Source of the DNA: Epiperipatus broadwayi | Taxonomy: Eukaryota > Onychophora > Udeonychophora > Euonychophora > Peripatidae | Assembly: GCA_028023455.1 (NCBI GenBank) | Contig: JAQFVV010012394.1 | Location: 23,082,900 to 23,146,899, forward strand | DNA: 64,000 nucleotides | Direction: 5' to 3' | Part shown: positions 1 through 13,300 of the stretch, in pieces | How positions within the stretch are numbered: the stretch's first letter is position 1 | Layout of the letters: every line of letters starts with the position of its first letter | Made by a program: the position numbers and the translations under genes | The notes under the pieces: model-generated | What the model was told of the DNA's origin: nothing | The model's input: the letters and a program-made list of their open reading frames with translations, nothing else | The model's database searches: none

Positions 1-1057
1 AGACTAGTCTAATAAAAAAAACGGTTACATAACAAATATAATTAAATAAAACAATTCAAAATATAATTCAGTTAAGAAAGGTATGAACAAAAGGGTAGAA
101 AGTAAATAGTTCAATGGAGGAGAGATATGATTACCGCCCTGGTTCCTTGGTCATGTTTCCTACGGCGTTCATGGCTTGATCTGACCGCGATAGGTATTTG
201 TCCGGACAAGGAAAGTGGAAATAAATAGCATGCTTTTATGAAAAGTCCTTCAGACACGGCACAGAGCTCAGATGACTATTGAGTGGATACTAAGGCATTT
301 TGATGGTATTTAGGAACCTCGGCGATAGACAAAGCTATTTATTTGCCTAGCCAAGCATATTAGAATCCATCAAATTCATATGACTTTTAGCTTGAGCATG
401 TTCAAACTTCTCCATGATTTTGAAGACGACAGTTATCTAACTTTTTGGAATAAAATCTCCACAAGCAAAATCTGAAAGAGTTCTCCAGAGAAATCTGAAT
501 GCCAGCAAGAAAACTCTGAATAATCAAGTCTTTCTCACTTCTATTTATAACTTTTTTGTAAGCTACCTTCTATTGTTTGTATGATCTTAGATCTTGATAA
601 GTCCCCATGCTCCTTTGTTTCAAGGTAACATTTTCTAAAAATAACCTTTACTTTTTTACTCTAAATTTCTTTCTTTAAACTTTGAATTTTACTAATTAAA
701 AAAGAAAGAGAAGGCCATCTTTAATTTGCCTTGAATGGGCTAATTAATTGAAAATATACATTCTTTTAGAAAATGTTGGCGGGCTTATCTCAAAATCAAA
801 TCATACTAAATATTTGAACAAGATTTAAAAAGAAAAATACATTCTTATTTCTTTTAATAAAATAAGTATTTTATTTCAGCAGAATTTTGCATTAACTCAT
901 ATATATACGCTTGACGTATATATATGTTTGACTAATAGATTTTACAAGCAATTTTTATTAACAGAAATCTAATCTTAGAATGGAATATTTAAAACAAAAT
1001 ATTTAAATGCAAAACCCTGCTGATATTGGACTATAAACTTAATTCAGGCCTACAATA
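1..1057. other. Upstream region, no gene recognised
   Basis: Bases about 120-370 are clearly richer in G+C than the surroundings, with short motifs such as CTACGGCGTTCATGG, which suggests an old inserted repeat. No long open frame or RNA was recognised. Bases 370-1057 are AT-rich, with a dyad of TATA/ACGTATATA repeats near 900-930. Confidence 0.4.
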
Positions 1058-1297
1058 CTAATTAAGTTTATAGGAGGCTGTGAAGCATGGATTGGACTTC
1101 AGAGCCATTGCTTCAATAACTTTCTCGTTCTCATCTTTAATCACTTCAATTTTCTCCCTCTGTTCTGCTTTGAACTCATCTATTTCCTGATATACTACTT
1201 CTAGTTTATCTTCTACATTGGCTACCTTTTCACTTATTTCCTCTCTGATCTCTTGCGCTGCACTATCCCACTTTCCCATAATTCGTTTATATGACAT
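1058..1297 (-). pseudogene. Coiled-coil ORF fragment, possibly from a retroelement gag
   Basis: A 79-codon minus-strand frame begins MSYKRIMGKWDSAAQEIREE and continues as a highly charged Glu/Lys helix with heptad-like spacing (ISEKVANVEDKLEVVYQEID). Codon quality and the long coiled coil are unlike the chance frames elsewhere in the window, so this is probably a true coding relic. Similar short coiled coils open the gag-like first ORFs of arthropod retroelements, but no zinc knuckle, protease or reverse transcriptase lies beside it. A solo gag fragment is my inference; a piece of an unrelated coiled-coil gene is the alternative. There is no supported promoter or partner. Confidence 0.35.
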
Positions 1298-2429
1298 ATC
1301 ACCGAACTTATTTAAAAAAATGATAAAAAAAAGACTTTAGTTAGAATTAATACTAATTGGCAATAATAATGTGTTAAAGTTCTTTTTTTTTTTTGTTTCT
1401 TTCATGGGCGTATCTTTAAATTACTAAATCATTCATTTTCTTTTTTTTTTTTAAATATTAAAGTTACTTAATGATCATTTTTATACCTGACAGTGCCATC
1501 TTATTACAACTTATTCCTACTCCTATTCTGATGTTCAGGGTGCTATTAGCACTATTTCCTAAACTTTTTTAATATTATATTTCATAACTTTTTTTTCTTA
1601 TGTGAATGCATGCATATGTGCGCAATATACATTCTGACTACTTTTACATCTACATTATATTCTACAGCTTTAAAATATAAACAAAAATTCATTTAAAAAA
1701 AACTTTTTTTTTGTTACTGGCATAACCTATTTTTTTAAAATTTTCAGGGTACTCGTGGTTAATGAGTATCATGCCACACTCTGGGCAGCCGTTTGCTAAG
1801 CAGTAGACCCCTGCATTACAATAATGGAAGCATTGAATGCGTGTCGTTTGTATGAAAATATTAAGTCATTTATGTAAGTAAATATTAATGAAAAATTTGA
1901 CACGCATCCACTGTTTCAAACGATCACAGATAGCATGCAATAATTAAATAATAAATATAGATTTTAGAAATACGCACCCAAGAAAGATAGAGTTAGGCAG
2001 GCTAGATTATTAAAGAAGTTTACATATTAATTATTAAAAATTTAGCATTTCAAATGATAGTTCTACAATTTATAAGTTATATACAGAATGAATAAGCGTA
2101 GCTGGATATTAGTAGAGTACTCTAGAGAATTTGGACACAAGTACCTGTTTTATGAGAAGTTTTCCGATTCCATTGGTCAGTAGCAAATTGTTCATGATTA
2201 GCAGTTCTTTCCTGTATTTAGGTGGTTCATTTAATTTAACAGCAGCAGCACTTTCTCATTATTTTAGGCAGCAGATATTCGTGGTTGAATTTATGAAGGG
2301 CAATGGAAGGTTTGGCATCCGATAGGTCATCTCCGGGCGGAGAATAGTCTGGGCGCTTTTACTCGATCATATCGTGACAGCAAAAATTTATTTAATATCT
2401 TGGAGACTCTCAACTGATTGTGAGCACAG
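1298..2429. other. Non-coding stretch, no gene recognised
   Basis: AT-rich with a GC-richer patch at about 1745-1845. ATGCGTGTC near 1837 and GACACGCAT near 1900 form separated inverted arms, compatible with a small decayed element. The open frame at 2131-2325 has no recognisable content. Confidence 0.35.
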
Positions 2430-2501
2430 CTAAAGTTGGTCTAGGGGTATGATTCTCGCTTTGGGTGCGAGAGGTCTCGGGTTCATATCCCGGACAGGCC
2501 C
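2430..2501 (+). tRNA. tRNA-Pro(TGG)-like sequence with destroyed acceptor stem (pseudogene or SINE head)
   Basis: Seen: a TGGTCTAGGGGTATGA D-arm/A-box; an anticodon arm CTCGC-TTTGGGT-GCGAG with anticodon TGG at 2462-2464; and a T-arm with TTCATAT loop closed by TCGGG/CCCGG, giving a B-box close to consensus. These match animal tRNA-Pro closely over about 58 bases. The acceptor is broken: CTAAAGT at the 5' side pairs with ACAGGCC at the 3' side at only two of seven positions. A working tRNA is therefore unlikely. It is either a tRNA pseudogene or the tRNA-derived head of a SINE. No poly-A tail is obvious just downstream. Confidence 0.7.
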
Positions 2502-4800
2502 CCAAAGTGTAACAGAATTACCTTTTCGACCGTTTGTAAACGTTTCAATTTACACTGTACGATCGACACGACTGTCACGTCAAGCAAAGAAGCATATATA
2601 GACTCATTAATTAAGTCTATATTACTGATCGAATACCGAGATTACCAATGGCATATTTCAGTATTATCTTTCCCGATCAGATGCTTCTTCGACTGCTGGA
2701 TATTCATTCATAAGAATGATTTATTTAAAATAATCCAGCGCTTGAAATATTTATAATTTTTGCGAGATTTAATATTACTGTACTATATCGATACGTGTAC
2801 TTTTACTAGAATAAATGTCTACTTAGTATTTTATAAACCCTGCGGGTATATCATTATAATTAGTAAGGTGAAGAAGGAAAGACGAGATGTAAGGAGCTAT
2901 TCACAAATAAATACTGTTTAATATAATACATTCATAAACATTAAAATATAATACTTCAACATAAAACAAGCAATCATTAAAAAATAACACAAATTATATT
3001 TAATTTAATTATTCACACTAATAATGATAATTCTTTGATACAAAACATTTACATGTAGATATTTTATAGCTTATAGTCTTTTCTTACGTATTCTTTGATA
3101 TAGAAAACTACTAATTATTTGGTTCTTTCAGATTCACATTTACAATTGCATTTTTTTAATTTATGTGGCCATTTACGAAAGTGTGTGCACACGTGTTATA
3201 TTAAAGTTAATTATCTAGGTTTTCTGGACGTTGACGAGAGAATTATTACCCATCATGTGGATTACTGCACTTCTTTTGTAGAGATGGAAATTCTTGGGAT
3301 CCAGCTGGATTCTTTCTTGCAGCTTACTTAGGTCGTATTCTTGAGGCTTCAATGACCGGGAAGGTGAACCATCAGGCAGGCGCTATCTCTACTATTACTT
3401 CATGGGGAAGATGACTTTACACCCAAGGCGAGCTTGGATCAACTGGCGTTCGTTTGTGGCCCCTTAGCCCTGCATTCTCGATGTTTCAACTTCTTGGTAC
3501 ATTTTTGTTCACAGCTCTCGAACTACTCTGTCTGTCAGCTCAGCAGACTCAAGAAGAACTAAACATGGCTACTTCTTTCACTTCTTCCTTAATTGTCCCA
3601 GAATCCTTTTCTTATCTTCTTGATTGTTTTTGGAATGTCATTAATTACATTTCACACATTTATTTTACTTTCATAAAATACATCAAATTTTCTTTTTGTT
3701 TTTATTTTTTTATTTTATTTACTTCCATTTCTTTTTAATGAAATAATTTTCTCATTTACACACTCTTTATTTTACACACCTATACATATATTTCATGCAT
3801 TCACATGTGAATTTTGAAGAGATAATCTTTATCTTTTTTTTTATAAATCTATTTATTCTTATTCGTAATTGCGACTGAAATCTATGATTGCTAATTCTAC
3901 AATCATTAACCCCTTTTTATTTACCTTTCCCTTTAAGATATAATCATCAACTTCGATGATCTTATTTTACTATTCCCTTAAACTTTACTAATTTTAAATT
4001 CTAAAAAAGTTAACATTGGAAGGTGGAAGATAAGGATCTTGGTTGCTTACCTTCCTTCACTTTCTTTAATTACCATAATTGATATTTTTAATTACTTGCA
4101 TTCCTCAACTACCATTTTGATTTTTTAATTAAAACTAACTTAAAATAAATTTATTTTATTTTTCTAACTTTATTATCCAATTTCTATAACTTAGTTTACA
4201 TACAAACTCACATTTAATATTATACTTTATATTAAATGTACACATGTGTGATCGCAAGATGTGTGATCATCACATTGTATCATTTTTATGTTCAAAATTT
4301 TTAATACCTGTTATCTTTTCTATCCAGGTTCAATATAATTTTGTTAACGTTATCTATACTAATCTCTACATCTAAATACTTTATTTCTGCGGATCTCAAA
4401 AAACTTTTAGTATTTGGGTCACAACTTTCCATACCTAATTTAATTGTGCCTCCCTTCCAATGATCTTTTTGAGCGCTAGTATAATAACATTCTTATGAAA
4501 AGCTTTGATTTGCAAGTCACACTCAAGGAAACTGTTAATATATGGAATTTTAAATATTTAGTGTCAAAATACCTGTTTTGTTACGTATATGTATTTCCCT
4601 ATTTTTAAGGGTGACATTTTATTTTTGTATTAACATTGTATTTTTTTCTAGTTTTGCTTTTAGTAATTAGTTGGGAATTTTTGAAAAAATATTTTGTCTT
4701 TATGCCCATCCTTTTATTATTAGGAGGCTTACCCCACAAATTGAGAATCACTGCTTTATTTTAATGTCAAATTCCATTTTTTAATTTTAATATTATATAT
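2502..4800. other. Non-coding stretch with a GC-richer patch and coding-like fragments
   Basis: A TATAGACT...AGTCTATA dyad lies near 2597-2622. Around 3180-3360 the minus strand reads about 54 codons without a stop (including KPQEYDLSKLQERIQLDPKN), with higher G+C than its surroundings, which resembles a fragment of an unidentified inserted coding sequence. The plus-strand open frames at 3119-3331 and 3454-3738 look like shadows of it. From 3650 to 4800 there is only AT-rich sequence. Confidence 0.3.
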
Positions 4801-5653
4801 GTTTTATGTGGTAGATAGGTTCCACAGAAAACCCGCATTAATAAAAATCGCACAAAAATAGACAACTTACCTTGAAAAATGGGGGATAGATTCTATAATT
4901 TTCAGAAATCGCATAAAAGCAATGCAACAACGAAAAATTACTTTAAAATTTGCATTAAAAAAATAAGGAAATAAAGAATGACTAATAAAAAATTTCAAAT
5001 ATTTGAAAAAAATTGATACAAGACAAACTTTTTTTACTTTTTTTATTAACTGCAGTATGTAATTTTACATTTTTTCTTACATATTTTAATCATTGTCGTT
5101 ATTTGACAATATGCAATTCATTTGTGAATTGGTAAGTAATCAGATGCGTCACAAGAGGAAGTACAACTAGCACCACTTTCAGTCTTTTGCTGTGTTAATG
5201 GTTTTCTATCGACAATATAATCGGTGATTAAACTTTGAGACAATGATTTTACTAATTGTTTGTAAAGCTCGTGATATCCAGGCATATAACTATTTAACTC
5301 TCGTTGGAATTTAAGAAGTTGTTCATTGCAGCCAAACTCAGATTTCAGCATTTCCTGATGTTTTTCTTTGTCTCACCCATCAACGTAAAGTCTATGACTA
5401 AATGATTATTACTTGTCAGATAGATATTTTTGTTTACTACTGAAATAAAATTTAAATGTTCACATTTTGTTTCTATATTAAAAAAATGAGATCGCAATCA
5501 AAACAAAAAGATTATATATTATTATTAGAAAGATTATTTTCAGTTTACAAAATCAATAAAATCTTCATTATTTATTTTAAAAATTTTGGAATATTTATTG
5601 TGATATTTTTATACGTAAGTATAAATCTATTATTATTATTTACTTATTAGTAT
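4801..5653 (-). mobile_element. Truncated pogo/Tigger-like DNA transposon, third copy of the family
   Basis: From GTTTTATGTGGTAGATAGG at 4801 onward this matches the interior of the outer element at 24665-26640: the same CGCATT/CGCAAAA-type subterminal region, the same transposase tail and the same AT-rich region after it. Its left terminal CACCTGGGTCTC is missing, and homology stops near 5653, before the right terminal repeat. It is therefore broken at both ends. Orientation is minus, judged by the transposase relic at 5118-5351. The open frame at 5456-5650 belongs to the non-coding part of the element. Confidence 0.75.
5118..5351 (-). pseudogene. C-terminal relic of a pogo/Tigger-like transposase
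   Basis: A 77-codon minus-strand frame with KFQRELNSYMPGYHELYKQL and SQSLITDYIVDRKP. It aligns with the plus-strand frame at 25387-25614 (KFQRELNGCMSGYRVHKQLI, SQRLITNYVV). A helical region followed by a short LITDY-type motif resembles the tail of pogo/Tigger (DDE, CENPB-like) transposases. The catalytic DDE core and the DNA-binding HTH are absent, so it cannot be active. Family naming rests on this tail plus the TA target site and termini of its relatives. Confidence 0.55.
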
Positions 5654-8600
5654 AACACCTTCAAAAATATGACTTTGGATCATCTTAGTGAATTTGACAT
5701 GTAATTGACACTAGGTTAGTCATAACTTTTTGTTTTTTTTAATTTTTTCATAATAATTAGATATTCCAAATTCATGATAGTTAGAGATATTAAAAATTTC
5801 TGAGAAATCAATATAATTTTTGTGTTTGATTTCTAATATTACTAACACCAATATCTAGCAATTATCATTTTTTTATAGCTGCTTGTAAGTAAGTGATATT
5901 AAAAAAAAGTAAAACTAAAAAATTAGATGAATATTAGATTAGTCCTTGAAAAATGAATACATTTATATATTTCATATGATGGTATTTTAGATGTACTTTG
6001 ATATCTTGCAATACTATCTATTAATTTTTTTTGCAGCAAACTTTTGAATGATTTCAATACTTTATTGTGTTCTCCATTATATTTTATTCTTAAGCATAAT
6101 CTTTCAACGAAAGCAATTAATATTTACTCTTTTTTAGTCTGACTTTGAGATCTTTACAATATTAACACAGTTTGTCTTTCCTTGAAATTCATTTTCAAAT
6201 TCATAATAATACATTTTTAGGAATTTATTAATGTTTAGTTACTTCACACACCAAATGTAATGAAATAGTTAAAAAATAAATAAATAAATTGAATAGTTAG
6301 TTGGTCAAGAGTCTTGACATTCAAACGCAGGAAGTGATATTTAACTTTAGGAACATTTAGTGCTTGAATCTATCACTGCACAAAAATACATGACAAGATA
6401 TTCTTTATGGTAATAGATTCATTATTATCACATTGAGCAAGATGAAGATTGTACCATACAGATTAGTTTTATAATTTTGTCATTATATTTTTGAATCTTA
6501 TAGAACATATTTAAATTCTTCAAATACTTCTATTTTACAATGATAGGAAATCCTTCACTGATTTCTATTCAATCAATTTGCTTGATAATAACTCTATATA
6601 TAATTAATTTATTTGAAATAAATTATATTATTATGATGAAATACCCAGGCTTTTAAATTGTTAAATGCAGCAGTAGTATATTGATATTTGGTACTTTAAA
6701 GTCACAGTTCACTCTTATACTCTATATTTTCAAGCTGATAACCATTCAAACCAATAGTTGTTAAATGTTGTATTTAAAATATTAAAACCATTCTGTAGAT
6801 CATCTTGTAAATTGATAAGACTTAGCACAATTCTCAGCATACTAGAAACCAAGAAAATTAGCTTTTAATCAATTCATGTTAAAATTTTTGCTATCAAATC
6901 GTTCAAGCATTTTGATGTCTGCTTCATGAAGTTCTGTAAAGTATCGTAAGATTACTGTTAAAAAATAGAAAATGAAGTTGGGATTAATACACATCCTTGC
7001 TTAACACTAGTTTTCATTTCAAATGCCAACAACAATCACATTTCCATTTATTCTATCTTGTAATAAACTGCATAATGTGAATCAGTTTTGGTGAATAACA
7101 AGCTAATTCCAAAAGCTGACATAAATTTTATCAACTAATTAAATCAATTTCCTTGAGGATATTTGTATTAAAATTGATAATTTAATAAGGGAGGAGGGAC
7201 ATAATAACAAAAGTTGCTCTTAATCACTAAAATATTTTATTTATTAAAAAATCTGATTAGACAAATTTGCATTTATATAAAATTTATTAATGCAGTAAAA
7301 CTTTCTACATGTATGTGTGTGAGAAAACTAGCACTAGTCATTCATAAAATCATATATTTGTGACTGTTTATATAATAATCAAATTGTATTTCTGTTATTG
7401 TTTAATAATAAAAGATTAGTTTAATGAGTGTTTAGATGAAATGGGTGTAATAAAGCTTTATATTTAATAAAGAAATGAAAACCTAATTGTAAAATTTGAT
7501 CTAGTGAAATAATAACTGAGATATAAAGATGAAGAAATATATTGAATTGAATCAAGAAATGATGGTTACTGGGAAATAAATCTAACTAGATAAAATGTAT
7601 TCCTATATTTTTGAAGAAATCTTGAGTTATGATTTTAAAGCATAATGGATAATGTATCACCAAAGGTCAAATTTAAGTATATATTTATTTGAGATAAACA
7701 TGCAATGTTTAGAGATAATATAAACCATTATATACTGAAGACTAGCAGGATCAATACATGAATCCAATTTATCATATACTATGGAATAATATTAGAAATT
7801 TGATAAAGATTAGAAGAAAATAGTTCTTAGATCATAATGAAATATTTTTGTTTGAAGGCTTATAGGCTTATGTATATGTCCATTATTTAGTATACTTGAT
7901 GTTGAATAATTATTCAATTTTTTTTTTTTTTAATATTTATATTCTTAGATGACATTTGAATCACATTCATACACTATTGTAATATTTTAATTCTTTTATA
8001 GACTAAAAAAAAAAATGTGTAAGTGAAATATTTGTACTATATTTATTGTGGTGCCTAGCAACAATGTAACAAAATATAATTCTAATTAATAGTTCATTTA
8101 TATCACCTCAATAATAATAAGTCTTTTGTAGGATTAATACTAGGATAATTTTGGGAAGGGATCTTTGTTCCATGATAATCAATATTTTTCTGTTTATTAT
8201 GTTATTTTAATTTTGTTTATTGTTAAAACTGCTAGCAGCAATGTAACCATATATACAGTTACATCAAGACACAAATATGATTTCATTTTATGTAACAAAA
8301 TATAAATCTAATTAATAGTTCAGTTTATTTCACATTAACAAGAATAAGTTGTGTACGATTAATACTAGGATGATTTTGGAAGGGATCTTTGTTCCATGAT
8401 GATAGTTTTCTGTTTATTATGTTATTTTGTTTATTGTTAAAACTGCTTGCTTCATTGTCTTCTTTATCAATAAATAGATTAATATTTGATAAATAAATGC
8501 TTCCATTATAACTTTGAAAATGAGAGAAATCGGATGCTTAACATTATTTTTAGTTGGATAATATCCTCACTCAGCCATAATTTAGAATTTCATATGCTCT

Positions 8601-10262
8601 GTGTTTGGATGAAAAAACATTAAATGCCAAATGTGATTGTGCTTGCCTTAAATAATGTCAACATCAATTAATATTGCTGCAGATTCTATAAATAAATCTG
8701 ATTATAATATTGGAGGATGGGTGGGTATTCATGGGATACCTCAACATTGTGATATCACTGCAATATATATGAAATATATTACTTTATTTAATTGCTATGA
8801 CATATCTTAAATTTTTTTTAAAACTTCTATTATAATGTAATATGATCTCAAAATTTATTGTAATTTGTATCTAGATGGAAGATAAATATTCTATTTCAAA
8901 GTCTATAAAATAAATGACAAATATTAGAGCATAAATTTGCAGTTGAATATGTTATGCTGAGAAATATTTTGTTCAGTTTATTTATTTATTTAAAATTATT
9001 GATTAAAAAATCCTATGTAGTTTGTAGAGATTGTATGGCTGACTCTTGAGCTTAAGGTCTATGAATTGGACCTATTTCTGTCATTGTCAGTGCTCAAACT
9101 TATGAACTTTCAAACACTAATTTATTATTTTTTATTGACTCATGAAGTTATATGTTAATTATTTAAAAAGCTATTAGTAATAAAAGTTAAAGAAAAACAA
9201 AGCAATTATTAAATTTAAGATATCAAATTACTTATAATAAATCTAAAATTATTTTTTTTTTAATAAAAAAAAAAAGATTACTTTCTAATATACGTTTTGT
9301 GTTTTAAAAATTTATTTTAAAAGTGCTTTCTTTATGCAATTAAAAATGCATTTTATGCAAATATGGCAACGGTTGACTTACTTAACTACTATAAGAGGAT
9401 CTTGACTCAAAAAAAATTGTGTTCTACATTAGTTCAATAAGAAATTGATGTGCAATATACCTTTTTAATTGTCATTTTTTAAAAAAATATAATTGCAATT
9501 TACATTAAGAACCTGCTTTATTTTTTTATTATCTATTAGTAAGATAGTTTATTGATAATTTTAAACATTCTACCAATCAGATATTAAGTTTGCCATTCCT
9601 CTTACACACATGTAATAATTAATCCATTTCTACTAGAAATTTATACAACAAGATTCATGAATCCTATAGCATATTTCTCATTTTATTTTAATTCTTAACT
9701 ATCATCCAGTGCAATATCCCACAGTACATGTATTATTGAATACCAACTTCTCATAATTAATTTAAATAGATTAAAACACAACATTATATATCTAAATGTA
9801 GGTTAGTCTAGTATTTTGCACTTGGCAGTAATTCATATATATATATATAGATTTAAAATAGTATGAGTGCATTCCAAAATTGATGAATTTCATGGGTTGC
9901 ACATATTCTTTATAATGTGATGTGCATTTTTATGTATGGTTTTTTAAAAAACAAATTAGTTTACCTTGTGTGGTATGAGTTTAGCATGGCATTAATAGTT
10001 TAAACTCATATATTCCCAATATAATAAATATTAAGATGGAATTGTTATTCTGTGTACAAATCATGTGTTCAGGGACTTTGGTCATCTTAGGAAAATGTGT
10101 TAATATTCAAACAGATATATAATGTGTGAGGACTTGCCTGGGTTTTTGCATTGTATTTTATATAAAGAATTAAACTAAAACAAAGGGGTGTATTAGAGGA
10201 TTTGTAAATCTGATTGGTTATGCATATTCCAGGAGAGAATAAATATACTTTTTTTTTTTCAG
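5654..10262. other. AT-rich non-coding stretch upstream of the first visible exon
   Basis: No convincing exon or RNA gene was found. A diverged direct repeat is present (8065-8231 and 8291-8452). Whether this is intron 1 or 5' flank cannot be decided, but the phase-0 acceptor at 10262 requires at least one more exon upstream, so intron is likely. The minus-strand open frame at 10087-10290 overlaps exon 1 and is a shadow. Confidence 0.5.
8065..8452. repeat. Diverged direct repeat, two copies about 226 bp apart
   Basis: Copy 1 (8065-8231) and copy 2 (8291-8452) share TGTAACAAAATATAA, TCTAATTAATAGTTCA, GGAAGGGATCTTTGTTCCAT and TTTCTGTTTATTATGTTATT in the same order with small indels. The first copy is preceded, and the spacer begins, with a similar TAGCA(A/G)CAATGTAAC, which suggests an old tandem duplication. 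Confidence 0.7.
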
Positions 10263-10349
10263 GCAACAGCTGAACAAATGCGCATAGCACAGATGATTAG
10301 TGATGGAACAGATTCTGAAGATCCACAGCTTAAAGAAAAAATTAAACAG
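10263..10349 (+). CDS. UBAP2L: UBAP2L-like internal exon 1: lead-in to the UBA domain
   Basis: Twenty-nine codons, phase 0 at both ends. Translation begins ATAEQMRIAQMISD and ends LKEKIKQ. The TAEQ-R-AQMISD block matches the conserved segment just before the UBA domain of UBAP2L. The acceptor is a long T run plus CAG ending at 10262; the donor is CAG/GTTAGG at 10350. In vertebrates an upstream exon with the start methionine and a Gln/Asn-rich tail precedes this block; no such exon was recognised in 1-10262. The internal ATG codons are unlikely starts because the conserved block begins before them. The last residues (EKIKQ) form the beginning of UBA helix 1. Confidence 0.88.
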
Positions 10350-13300
10350 GTTAGGTACTTATTTGTATTTTATGCATTTAAAAATCAATTTTTTATACCT
10401 ATCTTTATGTTTTTAATCTTTTTTTTTTAATTGTGATTATTCATCACCATTGTTATTTAAAATTATTTACATTAACAACTCTGCTAAAAAATCACTTTCT
10501 ATTCATAACTGTACCATTTAAATGAAGTGTTAGAGTAATACTTATTTTACTATGTTTAGTTAAGTCATACATTGAGTATACAAATCTCAAGAAATAAATT
10601 TAGCACATGATGACATTGAGAATTTATTAATACAGATTATTCTCATATTTGTTATATTTTATGTCTGACTATTAGATATATTTGCATTTCTTCTTATTTG
10701 AATTTGTTTGATTGTATAAATTTATCAAACTTCTTGGTCTGTTGCTAGTGTTCTATCTATTATTAAGTTTTATCATTAATTCAAATTAGAGATCTTTAGT
10801 TATTTGGTTTCACAACTTATTTATTTGCAAATTTTTTTCAATTTAATTAAATTATATAATGAATTTTGTTTGCAATAAGTTACCTTTATTTGATTTAACA
10901 ATTTTTTTTTTTTTATCATTTTATTCTCCATTTTTATTTTGCTATCAGATTTAATTTTTTTGGTGTCTTTTTTTTACTTTTAAATTATGTAAATGCATCT
11001 GAATGAATAATGTATTCAGTCAAATCATAATGGAAACTTAAAATATGAAAAGCAAAAGTGAAATAATTAATAATAATAATTATTATTGTTATTGTTATTA
11101 TTATTTCAAAATTAAAGTTTATGAAAAAAGTTAACCTTGATTGACGAGCAATAGATTTTTAAAAAGAATAGTTTTTGAATATCAAATATTATATGCAGGC
11201 CCAGATATAGTAAATATGACAGATTATCACATGGATACAATCTCAATATTGATTTTCAGTTGAAAAAAGTAAACCTTTGAGATATTTGACTTTTACATTA
11301 AATTATGTACTCAGAAATCATAAGTGATGATTATTTTATTGATCATTCAATGTGGTGTATAAATGATTTTCAGTTATTTTATGATTACAAAAAAATAAAT
11401 AATCTTATTTCAGAAATAGTTATATGATCTGTATGATGATATTAAGGGAATATATAAAACTTAAGTTTTATTAATTTGTTAAATACTAATTATATGTACC
11501 ATGAATTGCATTATCTAATATTGTTTGTTTATTTAAGTCATCCTAATTTAAAATTAATCCATCTTAAGTGAAAATTTTAGACTTTGAATTAACATTTCAA
11601 GTAGTCCAAAATGTTGTTTATAGTTAGAATATAAATTTAGCACTAATCATTTAAGATAATTCAAATGCTGTAATGTAGAAATTTTTGAATTCAATTTTTT
11701 TTTCTCCTCAAAATAATTTTAAATTTGATAGACAGTAATTTTATTTAATTATCCACATAGAAGATTGTTTGTTTTGATATAGTTAATTGCATTTCAGTTT
11801 TTCTGTTTATTTTATTGATGCAAATTGTTTGCAATTACAATCTTCGATCTTGACAAGTTGATTTTATTTTTAGTGAATCCAAAAATATCACTTGCAAAAA
11901 AAAAAAAGTTAATTAAATGGGAAAGGTATTATGGGGGGGGGGATTTTCCCCCCCAATGTATTCTATTAGCATCTTTAAGTCCGATTCGGATGGTTTACAT
12001 TAGATATTTATAGCAGTCTTAGAATTATTTCTATCATAATTTGAACACATATAACATATATATAGTATAGCAATGTGTAATCAGCTATGAGCATTAAATA
12101 TGAGCTGCAAATATAGCAGTAACAAATAATGCCATTTTTTAATTCTAAGCCCTTAATGGATAAAGGATTAAGTTTTATTTCATTAGTGTGTGTGTGCGAG
12201 CTTCTTGAATTTCATCCTATAAAACTATTTCTGTCTATAGTATAAAATAACAAATAAAAAAGAGTTTTTGTCTACTAATTATAAAATTAATTTTTGGAAA
12301 CAAAAAAGGAAATAAAACAGTTGATAAAAGTGTAAAGTAAAACAGTTAATGAAAGTTATCAACTTATTTCGAAAATGAATTTGTATTACTAAAAAGAATA
12401 ATATTGTTTTTTATTTTCTCTATTTCCTTTTTTGTTTCCAATTATGATTCATCATCATCTGTTTTTCTTCTGTGTTTTTGAAAAAACAAGCCATTGGTAA
12501 CATTTGTGGACAGAGGTACTTAAACTGTTTTTCAATAAACACAACATTGATATGGAATCGAGATAAAGTCTGAACAGAAGCAGTTAAATTGTTGGTTTAA
12601 AACACTTGATGACATATAAAAAGTGCTGTGGCTGTAAATTTAAGGTTAGAATTTTTTTTACATTACCAGAGAGCATGGATTAGAAAAAATTTTATTGTGA
12701 AGACATCTGGTCAGCATTTGTATGCACAAAAAAGTTGGAATTTTGTAAAAAGTGCGTTATTATTTAAATGCGCAATGGATTCATATGTATATGATTTAGA
12801 TTTTATTAGAATGAATTGTTAGAAACTCTCGTGGTCTATCTCTTGATTGCATGGTTGCTCCAGGAGGGAAGAAATAATGTTGTCCAACCTTTAAATGAAA
12901 ATGACCTAGCATGAAGAAAAAAATTTGATTACTCCATCCCAGTTCTACCATATATGTGCCTTACCCATGAAAGAAGAGATCTACTGATGCCTGATAATGA
13001 CCCAACTAAAGCACAACAAATTTATGAATCAATCACGTGACCGACTAATTGGAAAAATACCACAAACTATTTATATGAAATAGAGCAAGTGCGCTCTATT
13101 TTGTTAACCTGTGAGCTTAACAACTATTAAAGAGCCGTATGGGTTAAATTGTTTATCTGCAATCCAGTCAAGAAAGATTAATAACTGGATTAACAACCAT
13201 ATAATTTCATTGTTAAATGAGAAATAAGAATAATTTCATGAATTGTTACAGTCTGACAATTAAAGTGTCAGTTTTATTTTTATATTTACTTTTTGCTAGT

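Noticed and set aside
2430-2501. Functional tRNA-Pro gene
   Set aside because: Only two of seven acceptor base pairs remain.
3454-3738. 94-codon plus-strand frame rich in Phe/Ile/Ser
   Set aside because: The second half is T-rich intron-like sequence read as hydrophobics; no domain, and a coding-like signal lies nearby on the other strand.
10087-10290. Minus-strand open frame over exon 1
   Set aside because: Overlaps a well-supported plus-strand exon and its poly-T acceptor tract; the protein looks random.
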